Assembly (NCBI GenBank): GCA_019420505.1
Contig: JAHZHC010000020.1
Span: forward strand, 62,001 to 126,000
Direction: 5' to 3'
Length of the DNA stretch: 64,000 nt
Origin: Ruminococcus sp.
GTDB taxonomy: Bacteria; Bacillota; Clostridia; Oscillospirales; Ruminococcaceae
Made by a program: the position numbers and the translations under genes. Within the stretch, counting starts at the first letter, position 1. Each line of letters opens with the position of its first letter. The notes under the pieces are model-generated. The model worked only from the letters and a program-made list of their open reading frames with translations, had not been told where the DNA came from and made no database searches. This document shows positions 34,901-42,615 of this stretch, piece after piece.

Positions 34901-35069
34901 AAATATTCCTCCTTAAAAACTTTATGTAATATATAATAAAATTACATACTGTTTTGTGCAATTTTCGACAAAATTTTGTATAGTTGCCTAAATCATCGTA
35001 TAAATATTTATGCTTTTTCACTAAATATTAATACAATATTTCCAAGAAAGTAATTATGTATATATTTCA

Positions 35070-35327
35070 TTATACATGCTGCTTTCTCCTTTCCTCCCGT
35101 CTTTTTTCACTTTTCATCACATCTTTTGTCATAACCGTAACATTATCTGTCTTAAGCTTGTTGTCATATATCTCATACATACCGCAAGGGCAGCCCAACT
35201 CTTTACATCCATACTCCTGACCAATATTCATTGCTCTTTCCAGTATGTTCGATGCACCTATCCACTTCCTGCCGTGTACCGTTGGATAAAAAACATCAAA
35301 TCTTCTCTGCTTTTCTTTTGTTTTCAT
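35070..35327 (-). CDS. Small hypothetical protein with GCPCG cysteine motif
   Basis: 85 residues. A GGGAG site precedes the start. The middle reads YGCKELGCPCGMYEIY, with three cysteines close together, and the C-terminus is a basic run of Lys/Arg/Glu. I do not recognise the family. Upstream of the protease gene and on the same strand, but with about 170 bases between. Confidence 0.55.
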   Translation of the reverse strand: MKTKEKQRRFDVFYPTVHGRKWIGASNILERAMNIGQEYGCKELGCPCGMYEIYDNKLKTDNVTVMTKDVMKSEKRREERRKQHV

Positions 35328-35579
35328 TAATTATTACTCCCTTGTCAGAAAATTGTATTTTAATGATAACATGGAAAATCGGTTTGCGATTAAGAAAAGC
35401 CAATATTAATAAAAAATCTGTTGAATTTGCATAGAATAAGCAATTAATTTTCACAAAAAGTATTTATAGATCGGTTTTGTGCAAATTTTATAAAGTCTTT
35501 TATTGCATAGGTATTAAATTTAATTTTTAAATCAATCCTTTTAAACATAAAAATTACGCTCTGCATTAATGCAAAGCGC

Positions 35580-35607
35580 TTGACAAAATATTTATATATG
35601 ATATAAT
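35580..35607 (+). promoter_or_regulatory. Promoter of the antitoxin RNA
   Basis: TTGACA (35580-35585) and TATAAT (35602-35607), 16-base spacer, driving rightward transcription toward the toxin gene's 3' end. Confidence 0.75.
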
Positions 35608-35613
35608 AAAAAT

Positions 35614-35706
35614 AGAAAAGGGCACTGCGATAAGCGGTTATCTCCCTTATAATATGTGTTTAAGAAACACCGACTATTGGAAGTGGGCGGTGTTTCTTAT
35701 TTTTAT
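35614..35706 (+). ncRNA. Probable antisense antitoxin RNA of a type I toxin-antitoxin pair
   Basis: Transcript predicted from about 7 bases after the -10 box to the hairpin at 35661-35699. It is antisense to the 3' untranslated part of the toxin mRNA, the arrangement known for txpA/ratA. It contains no open frame. Its exact ends are inferred. Confidence 0.65.
35661..35706 (+). terminator. Terminator of the antitoxin RNA
   Basis: Perfect 12-base stem TAAGAAACACCG/CGGTGTTTCTTA followed by TATTTTTATG. Confidence 0.85.
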
Positions 35707-35716
35707 GTAAGAAACT

Positions 35717-35806
35717 CTACTTTTTCTTATGAAATATAAGATAGCATAGAGTGATAACGCTGACTAACACTGACGTGAATTGAAGCAATTCAGAAAATGA
35801 AACCAT
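35717..35806 (-). CDS. Holin-like type I toxin peptide, 29 residues
   Basis: Too short for usual gene calling. The peptide begins MVSFSELLQFTSVLVSV, has one membrane helix, and ends in FHKKK, the pattern of the putative holin-like toxins (TxpA/Hol-Tox group) of Firmicutes. GGGAGGTGAT, almost fully complementary to 16S rRNA, lies 6 bases before the ATG, and CTCCC-GAAA-GGGAG can fold it into a tetraloop hairpin that hides the site. A perfect promoter lies at 35868-35896. Confidence 0.82.
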   Translation of the reverse strand: MVSFSELLQFTSVLVSVITLCYLIFHKKK

Positions 35807-35867
35807 TGTTATCACCTCCCTTTCGGGAGAAACCGCCTACCGTATTATGTGCAGTACCCATGTGATG

Positions 35868-35896
35868 ATTATATCATATTCACCGTAAATTGTCAA
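35868..35896 (-). promoter_or_regulatory. Promoter of the holin-like toxin gene
   Basis: Perfect TTGACA (35891-35896) and TATAAT (35868-35873), 17-base spacer, on the minus strand. Confidence 0.8.
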
Positions 35897-35932
35897 ATCA
35901 TCTTAAATATTGTAAAACAATAATATAAAGCC

Positions 35933-35966
35933 AAAAAACAGCATCTGCTTAAAAGCAAATGCTGTT
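35933..35966 (-). terminator. Terminator of the second MATE gene
   Basis: AACAGCATCTGCTT pairs with AAGCAAATGCTGTT; the minus-strand side runs into TTTTTT. Confidence 0.85.
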
Positions 35967-35982
35967 CTGTTTTTATATCTGA

Positions 35983-37326
35983 TTATTTCGGAATATTTAT
36001 CAGATTTTCACTTTTCTTTGAGGAAACAAAAACGAAAACTACCGACAATAGAGTTGACACAAGCCAACCTACAGGCCATGAAAGCCATATACCGGTTGAG
36101 CCATACGGTGCTGAAAGAATAAATGCCAGTATTACTCTTAAAATCAAATCTGAAAAGGTCGTAATCATAAATCCAAGCATATTTCCTTTTCCCCTAAGCG
36201 TACCGTCAGACATAATTTTTATACCAACAAAAATATAGAAAGGTGAAACGATCCGTAAAAATTTAATACCAATCTCTGATGCCTTTATTCCCCCTTCATC
36301 AAGAAATAATCCTAACATCGTTTCAGGTAAACAGAAATAACAAACTATAAAAGGAATTGCCACAATTGACGCCATTATAATTCCTGATTTATATCCCTTC
36401 TTTATCCGTTCAAGCTTCCCTGCACCGTAATTTTGAGCCACATAGCTTGAAAGTCCGTTTGACAAGGTGGAAAATCCGGTTATTGCAAATGTATTCAGCT
36501 TTATTGCCGCCGAATATCCTGCAATGCAGGAAGACCCAAAGCCATTTACTAAATACTGCACAAATATGTTGCCGACCGATACAAAACTTTGCTGTAATAT
36601 ACTCGGAACTGCATACAAAGTTACCCTTCTAAGCATTTTTACAGAAAACATTGCAGGCTTTTGAGCCGTTTTAATGCAACTGATTTTTCTCTTTAAATTT
36701 ATCAAAGACAGTATGCACGCAACCCCCTGAGCAATAAATGTTGCCCATGCAACTCCCGATACTCCCCATTTGAAAACAGCTACAAAAACATAGTCAAGAA
36801 TTATATTTCCCACCGATGAACCAATTAAAAAATACAATGGTGTTTTTGTATCTCCGAGGGATGTGTAAATTCCCGTACATACATTATATAAAAACAGAAA
36901 AACCAATCCGCCTATATAAATTTTTAAATATAGTGTACCGTCAGCAAAAACATTGTCAGGTGTATTTATTACCTGCATAAGACGTCCTGAAAATAATATT
37001 CCAAAAATCGTCAGTATACCGGACAGCACTGTCGAAGAAATAATCGTCGTAAATGCCGCTGTTTTTACCTGTTCATAGTTTTTAGCACCAAAATACTGCG
37101 AAATAACAACACAGCAACCAACATTGCATCCCATTGCAACCGCCATAAAAATCATTGTTATAGGATATGAAGCTCCTACCGCCGCAAGTGCGTCTTCTCC
37201 GGCAAATCTCCCCGCAATAGCGCTGTCAAAAATACTGTACATCTGCTGAAATATAACGCTTATAAACATGGGAACGGTAAATCTCCATAACACAGCCGAC
37301 GGCTTTCCAACCGTTAAATCATTCAT
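35983..37326 (-). CDS. MATE family efflux transporter
   Basis: 447 residues, twelve membrane helices. The N-terminal VPMFISVIFQQMYSIFDSAI and second-half AVPSILQQSFVSVGNIFVQY repeat the family's internal symmetry; AGRFAGEDALAAVGASYP is also conserved. Substrate unknown. It is only distantly similar to the MATE protein at 1629-2999. Monocistronic. Confidence 0.93.
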   Translation of the reverse strand: MNDLTVGKPSAVLWRFTVPMFISVIFQQMYSIFDSAIAGRFAGEDALAAVGASYPITMIFMAVAMGCNVGCCVVISQYFGAKNYEQVKTAAFTTIISSTVLSGILTIFGILFSGRLMQVINTPDNVFADGTLYLKIYIGGLVFLFLYNVCTGIYTSLGDTKTPLYFLIGSSVGNIILDYVFVAVFKWGVSGVAWATFIAQGVACILSLINLKRKISCIKTAQKPAMFSVKMLRRVTLYAVPSILQQSFVSVGNIFVQYLVNGFGSSCIAGYSAAIKLNTFAITGFSTLSNGLSSYVAQNYGAGKLERIKKGYKSGIIMASIVAIPFIVCYFCLPETMLGLFLDEGGIKASEIGIKFLRIVSPFYIFVGIKIMSDGTLRGKGNMLGFMITTFSDLILRVILAFILSAPYGSTGIWLSWPVGWLVSTLLSVVFVFVSSKKSENLINIPK

Positions 37327-37426
37327 AAATATGCCCGCTTCCTGCGGACTTCACCTCTTTTATGCAATTAACTAAACTAATTATATCACACTTGTTTTTA
37401 ATATTCAACAATTAATCAAAAAGCAA

Positions 37427-37463
37427 TAAAAAAACAGCGCCGGGGATTATGACGCTGTTTTTA
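37427..37463 (-). terminator. Terminator following the 21-residue reading frame
   Basis: AAACAGCG/CGCTGTTT stem with T runs on both strands; placed 57 bases after the small frame's stop on the minus strand. Confidence 0.6.
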
Positions 37464-37519
37464 TGGAAAATCTCAGGGGTTGAGATTATGATTCAGTAAA
37501 ATATTAAGACATTTGCTGT

Positions 37520-37585
37520 CTAAAAAGGTAGGTATATCATTCCGAATACAAAATTTCTACACTTTTTATCCTTGTAATTCTTCAT
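37520..37585 (-). CDS. Possible 21-residue peptide gene
   Basis: GAGGGAG lies 7 bases before an ATG that opens 21 codons (MKNYKDKKCR, then FVFGMIYLPF), ending before a terminator hairpin. The peptide has a basic start and a hydrophobic end and resembles none I know. It could be a signalling or leader peptide, or chance. Confidence 0.35.
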   Translation of the reverse strand: MKNYKDKKCRNFVFGMIYLPF

Positions 37586-37726
37586 TTTTTTCTCCCTCTA
37601 ATAATATAAATAACAGTTCAGATGATTTTGTGCAATTATTTTTATATATTTTTATTTTTTGTTATATTGCACAAATAAACTGAAAATTTTTATTACTTTT
37701 TAAACTACTTAAAAGGAAATTATTTG

Positions 37727-37755
37727 TTGACTTTATTAAAAATATATGATATAAT
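37727..37755 (+). promoter_or_regulatory. Promoter of the cobalamin-regulated operon
   Basis: TTGACT (37727-37732) and TATAAT (37750-37755), 17-base spacer, about 37 bases before the riboswitch. Confidence 0.78.
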
Positions 37756-37791
37756 TTTCCCATAAAATTAAATATCGTAAATTAATATATG

Positions 37792-37986
37792 AAAAAACGG
37801 TTTGAAAGGTTGTTAGCCGAGTAGATTAATAGGGAATCCGGTTTGAATCCGGAACAACCGCCATTACTGTATTTGACAATGAGGGAGTATGTTAAAACCA
37901 TTGGATTATTGTTTGATCTGAGAAGGATGCTCTCATTTTGACGTTTAACGTCATTACATCATAAGTCAGGAGACCTGCCGTTTTTT
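37792..37986 (+). promoter_or_regulatory. Cobalamin riboswitch
   Basis: P1 forms between AAAAAACGG (37792-37800) and CCGTTTTTT (37978-37986). Inside are the aptamer blocks GCCGAGTAGA-type start, AATAGGGAATCCGGT, GAATCCGGAACAACCGCC, ACTGTA, and the invariant B12-box-like AAGTCAGGAGACCTGCC at the 3' end. This class turns genes off when adenosyl- or other cobalamins bind, so the downstream genes should be expressed when B12 is scarce. Confidence 0.93.
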
Positions 37987-38137
37987 CATAGGTTTATCAT
38001 AGACTTTGGCGATGAAGCGTGCAACCGATTTTATTGATTTCTTACGGTGAATTTTCACTGTTTTTCAGCGGCTGTATGTTTCATATCCAGGCGTTTGATT
38101 GTTGTGCTTTGCCGTAAATTTAAATATAAATCTGTTG

Positions 38138-38171
38138 TACACTTTTGAGATTTCTCAAAGGTGTATTTTTT
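38138..38171 (+). terminator. Riboswitch expression-platform terminator
   Basis: TACACTTTTGAGA pairs with TCTCAAAGGTGTA, followed directly by TTTTTT, 30 bases before the first small gene and about 150 bases after the aptamer. Suggests transcriptional control. Confidence 0.78.
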
Positions 38172-38200
38172 ATGCAATAAGGAAATAAGGAAGTAATATC

Positions 38201-38380
38201 ATGAATAAAAAAGAAACGGCAATTTTAATGCTGAAAGAAAAAGCGGAGCAATTAAACAGATTACCTAAAAAAAATGATTTTGATGATATATCAGTATCAA
38301 AAATTAAAGGAGTGCTCGGTCCGTGGCCAAGAGCTTTAGAAGCCGCCGGATTAAAAGAACCAAAGAAAAAGCATACCTAA
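38201..38380 (+). CDS. Small protein with a homing-endonuclease-associated (HNH_repeat-like) unit
   Basis: 59 residues, start set by AAGGAAG. The core LPKKNDFDD followed by GPWPRALEAAGLKEP matches the W-x-x-AL-x-x-AGL repeat found beside HNH endonuclease and other DNA-binding domains. There is no nuclease domain. It is the first gene after the riboswitch terminator. A DNA-binding or regulatory role is only a guess. Confidence 0.7.
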   Translation: MNKKETAILMLKEKAEQLNRLPKKNDFDDISVSKIKGVLGPWPRALEAAGLKEPKKKHT

Positions 38381-38463
38381 AAAGTAATGAAATAAAAATC
38401 AGTTAATTAATTTTTCTACGCTTCTAAGCTTCACATACAAAATAATTTAACGGAGGTAAACAA

Positions 38464-41400
38464 ATGAAAAAAACGAACAGACTTCTGACAGGTTTTTTGT
38501 CGGTCTTAATGATAATCTCTATTATCCCGATAAATGCATTTGCACAGGAAACAGACATCAAACATTCAGTTACCGTATACCTGACCGTAAGCGAAGACGG
38601 TTATTATGTAACAGGTAATGACGAGGAATCAACCACAATGGCAAGAGTTCCGATTACCGTTGAATATTTTGATTTGGCAGATTACGGCTTACAAGACTAT
38701 TACCGCTATGAAGCTGACAGCTTTGAAAACGGAGGACATTATATAGATAATAAAATTGTTGAACAACCAACCGTTCTCCATTTACTGATAAAAGCGCTCG
38801 AAAAATATTATCTCGGCGGACAAACCCTTGTTACAGATACTGACGCCTTGACTGTTTCAGGTTCCGCAACTACAATGTTTATGACTAAATTCTGGGGCCA
38901 CGGTTCAAATATTATGTATTTTGCAGATCATAGATATCCCTTAATGGCAGAGGGCAGAGGCGCATCCGCTGATTATGTCCTCCTTGAGAACAACATGGAA
39001 ATTGATCTGACTATGTACTCAAATAATGATTTCTGGATGGACGGCTATTTTGCATATCTGACTCCATCTTCAGAAACAGTAGACATCGGTACAACAGTTG
39101 ATTTTACTACTATGCTTGCACCGGCAATGTCATGTTTTGGATATCAGCTTCCCGATGAACCCGCTTCCGATATGTATACCGCAGTATTTGATGAAAACTG
39201 GAACGAGGTTGCCGACCTGAGCAATGCCGCCGCAGAAAACGGTACATTCTCCTATACGTTTGATAAAGAGGGCAAATATTATGTCACAGCTATTGATCCG
39301 AATGCAGGAGATCCGTACGAAGCCTGTATTGCTCCCGCAACATCAGTAATTCAGGTAGGAGAAAACGGACTGTCATCTGTAAAAATTAAAGCTGACGGCA
39401 GCGATATTGACTTAAATGAAGCATTTGATAAAAATACATTGGAATATACCGCAAAATTATCTCCTTCCGCCAAAGAAATTACCGTTTCACCCGAAGCCTT
39501 TAATTCAGGAAGCATTGTATCCGTAAACGGCAATACACAAACAAATGAAGACGGCTCATTTACTATTCCTATAACATCTTCAGTTACGAAAGTTGAAATC
39601 AATGTTACAGGAAAATCAGGTAATGTTAAAACTTATATTATTACAGTAAAAAGACCTGTCGAAATTGACGTAAGTATTAAAGCAACCCCCGAAAATGCAA
39701 CTATCTTCGTAACTGACAGCAATTCCAACCATGTATTCCCGTCACAAGACGGTCTTTATCGTCTTGTTGAGGAAGATGAATACTGCTATATTATTTCAAA
39801 GAACGGATATGAAACTGTAAGCGGAAGCTTTATTGCTTCTTCCGAAAGCCTGAATGTGACTTTGAAAAAAGCTGATGAAAACAGCTCTATAAATAAAGAT
39901 ATACCGTCAGAATGGCCAACCTTCAGAGGTGATGACACTAACAACTGTGTTGTAAATTCAAAAACTCCGAAAAATGCCGACGAAGCAACCCTTTATTGGG
40001 CAGAAAAAGCAGGAAGCGGCTATGGTTTTACTGCAACCGGATCACCGATAATCGTAAATGATAATATTGTATTTTCATCAGGCACAACACTCTATAAAAT
40101 GAATAAATATACAGGCGAAATGCTCGACCATAAAGGTGAATTAGTAACAACATCAAATTTCAATATCATACCTCCCCTTTATGCTGAAGGTATGATATTC
40201 ATTGGACTTAAAGACGGCACAATACAGGCGTTTAATGCCGACACCCTTGAGTCTCTCTGGATTTATAAAGATGCGCTTAAAGGACAGCCGAACAGCCCGA
40301 TTATATATAAAGACGGCTATATTTATACGGGCTTCTGGAACAGCGAAACAAAGGACGCAAACTTCGTATGCATCTCGGTAACAGACGAGGATATAAATAA
40401 TACGTCAGAAACTAAGCTGCCCACATGGACCTATAAACAAAAAGGCGGTTTCTATTGGTCAGGCGCTTACGTAAGCGACAAATTCCTGCTGGTGGGAACC
40501 GATGACGGACAAAGCGGATATCTTTCAGATACCTCCTCACTCCTGTCACTTGATCCCAAAACAGGAAAACCGATCGACAAAATCGAAAATCTTAACGGCG
40601 ACATCCGCTCATCAGTAGTTTATGATAAAGCAACAGACAGATATTATTTTGATTCGAAGGGCGGAAGCTTCTATAGCATTTCCGTAAACAAAAACGGTAC
40701 ATTCAAAAAAGATATTAATGGTATACAGGGATATGATCTAAAAGAAATCATTCTTACAAACGGTCATGAAACAGAATCAAAACCCGCTATGTGTACATCA
40801 ACTCCTGTTATTCATAACGGAAGAGCCTATATCGGAGTTTCCGGTACAGCCGCATTTTTACAATACAGCGGCCATAATATTACAGTCATTGACCTTGAAA
40901 GCTGGAAAATTGCCTACACGGCGCCGACACGGGGCTATCCCCAGGTAAGTGGTCTTCTCTCAACTGCTTATGAAGACAGCGACGGCTATGCTTATGTATA
41001 TTTTATTGACAACTATACTCCCGGAGAAGTCAGAGTTCTAAAAGACAAACCCGGAGTTACTTCAGTAGTTGACGGAGTTACTCAAACTTATACTAACAGA
41101 GGTGTTACATATACCTATGAAAATTGCGCTCCTGTCTTGTTTACCCCCTCTGGCGCTCAAGCACAGTATGCAATATGCAGTCCCATTGCTGATGAAGAAG
41201 GTACGCTGTATTTCAAAAACGACTCTGCTTACATCATGGCATTAGGCAGCAAAATCAAAAGCATCGAAATTACTGCCCAGCCGAATAAAACGGTATATGT
41301 TGAAGGGGAAAACTTTGATCCCAAAGGCATGAAAGCAGTCGCTCATCTTACAAACGGCATAGATCGTGATATCACAAAATATATCACATTTTCAGATTCG

Positions 41401-42507
41401 TCATTGACAAAGGATTCTTCCGATATTACCATATATTATGACCACGTAATGTATGGCGATAAATTTGATGACAAAAACGGCAATCAGTCCGGAATAAAAG
41501 TTGATCCTCTTGAAGCATATGTTGATATTACCGTTGTTTCAGAAGAGGAAAGCCTGAGCCTTAACGAAACTATTAATTTAATCAATAATATCGGTGATGT
41601 AACTATAGAAAGCGAAAATGCAATCAATAATGCAAGATCATCTTACAATAAATTAAGCGACAGCCTGAAAGAATGTGTTAAAAACTATAATCTGCTCTTA
41701 AATGCCGAAGCTGAATTTGCAGGACTTAAAGGCGAGGTCGAAACAATTGAAAAGCTTATCGCTGATATCGGTGAAGTAACCTATAACTCCAAAAAAGCAA
41801 TTGAAGCAGCCCGTTCAGGATATGACGCTCTTGATGAGAAACTAAAAAATGCGGTATCAAATTATGACCTTCTTGTTTCCGCAGAAAAAACCATTTTAAC
41901 TATCGAAGCTGAAATAAAACAGGTCGAAGAAAAAATTGCTGAAATCGGTGACATAACCCTTGATAAAGAAGAAGCAATAAAATCAGCAAGAGAAGCTTTC
42001 AATGCCTTGCCCGAACAGTCACAAAACGGAGTTAAAAATGCAAAAACACTTGTAAAATCCGAAGAAACTCTTGCAAAGTTGAAGAACGACATTAAAAATG
42101 TTGTTTCTATGATTGATAATATCGGAGATGTGACTTTGGATAAAGAATCTGTAATCAACAGTGCGAGAACGGCTTATGATTCTCTTAACGAAAAACAAAA
42201 AGAACAGGTTTCCAACTATGAAATTCTTGTTAAAGCCGAAAATACTCTTTTAAAGCTTAAATCTGACGCAACAGATAATAAGAACGATTCATCAGATAAT
42301 AACAGCTCATCAGATAACAAAACTGACAATAATGTAAATTCAAGCAGCAATCCATCATCAGCTGCAAATAATACGGCAACAGGGGGGGGCTCTCCTGATA
42401 CCGGTATTTTCTCCGAAAATAATCTGCTGCTTGTAATATTATTGCTTTCATCGGGAATAATAGCATTGATACAGATTTCCGATAAGAAAAAGAGAAATAA
42501 TAAGTAA
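38464..42507 (+). CDS. Large wall-anchored, B12-regulated surface protein with PQQ-like propeller
   Basis: 1347 residues. Signal peptide (cleavage about residue 27); a DUF4430-like domain (about 34-200; PTVLHLLIKALE, NIMYFADHRYPL, GASADYVLLENNMEI); a cadherin-like beta-sandwich (about 300-395); a PEGA-like domain (about 400-475); a PQQ-type beta-propeller (about 483-925) beginning WPTFRGDD; a bacterial Ig-like domain (about 931-1030); four helical repeats of about 60 residues (1036-1270; pattern IGDVT...AI..AR..Y..L). A Ser/Asn linker, SPDTG sortase-like motif (1310-1314), membrane helix and basic tail finish it. GGAGG precedes the start. A G8 tract codes just before SPDTG. Confidence 0.88.
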   Translation: MKKTNRLLTGFLSVLMIISIIPINAFAQETDIKHSVTVYLTVSEDGYYVTGNDEESTTMARVPITVEYFDLADYGLQDYYRYEADSFENGGHYIDNKIVEQPTVLHLLIKALEKYYLGGQTLVTDTDALTVSGSATTMFMTKFWGHGSNIMYFADHRYPLMAEGRGASADYVLLENNMEIDLTMYSNNDFWMDGYFAYLTPSSETVDIGTTVDFTTMLAPAMSCFGYQLPDEPASDMYTAVFDENWNEVADLSNAAAENGTFSYTFDKEGKYYVTAIDPNAGDPYEACIAPATSVIQVGENGLSSVKIKADGSDIDLNEAFDKNTLEYTAKLSPSAKEITVSPEAFNSGSIVSVNGNTQTNEDGSFTIPITSSVTKVEINVTGKSGNVKTYIITVKRPVEIDVSIKATPENATIFVTDSNSNHVFPSQDGLYRLVEEDEYCYIISKNGYETVSGSFIASSESLNVTLKKADENSSINKDIPSEWPTFRGDDTNNCVVNSKTPKNADEATLYWAEKAGSGYGFTATGSPIIVNDNIVFSSGTTLYKMNKYTGEMLDHKGELVTTSNFNIIPPLYAEGMIFIGLKDGTIQAFNADTLESLWIYKDALKGQPNSPIIYKDGYIYTGFWNSETKDANFVCISVTDEDINNTSETKLPTWTYKQKGGFYWSGAYVSDKFLLVGTDDGQSGYLSDTSSLLSLDPKTGKPIDKIENLNGDIRSSVVYDKATDRYYFDSKGGSFYSISVNKNGTFKKDINGIQGYDLKEIILTNGHETESKPAMCTSTPVIHNGRAYIGVSGTAAFLQYSGHNITVIDLESWKIAYTAPTRGYPQVSGLLSTAYEDSDGYAYVYFIDNYTPGEVRVLKDKPGVTSVVDGVTQTYTNRGVTYTYENCAPVLFTPSGAQAQYAICSPIADEEGTLYFKNDSAYIMALGSKIKSIEITAQPNKTVYVEGENFDPKGMKAVAHLTNGIDRDITKYITFSDSSLTKDSSDITIYYDHVMYGDKFDDKNGNQSGIKVDPLEAYVDITVVSEEESLSLNETINLINNIGDVTIESENAINNARSSYNKLSDSLKECVKNYNLLLNAEAEFAGLKGEVETIEKLIADIGEVTYNSKKAIEAARSGYDALDEKLKNAVSNYDLLVSAEKTILTIEAEIKQVEEKIAEIGDITLDKEEAIKSAREAFNALPEQSQNGVKNAKTLVKSEETLAKLKNDIKNVVSMIDNIGDVTLDKESVINSARTAYDSLNEKQKEQVSNYEILVKAENTLLKLKSDATDNKNDSSDNNSSSDNKTDNNVNSSSNPSSAANNTATGGGSPDTGIFSENNLLLVILLLSSGIIALIQISDKKKRNNK
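42382..42389 (+). repeat. Poly-G tract (G8) within the coding region
   Basis: Eight consecutive G in an AT-rich gene, three codons before the SPDTG anchor. Gain of one G gives a stop within a few codons and loss of one G gives a stop about 15 codons later; both remove the wall anchor. Confidence 0.85.
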
Positions 42508-42615
42508 AATCCAATAAGGCTCACAGCGACAGTATCTTTATAAAAAAAGAGGCTGTCGCTTTAGCCGTTTATTAACATCATAAAATATATTAAAATTCTA
42601 AAAGGAGGCGATGTT

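Noticed and set aside
34812..35021. 69-codon leftward frame overlapping the 5' end of the protease gene
   Set aside because: No ribosome site, low-complexity composition, and it overlaps the signal peptide region of a well-supported gene in another frame.
38464..42507. PQQ-dependent dehydrogenase
   Set aside because: The propeller repeats lack recognisable cofactor and catalytic residues and are embedded in a wall-anchored multidomain surface protein.
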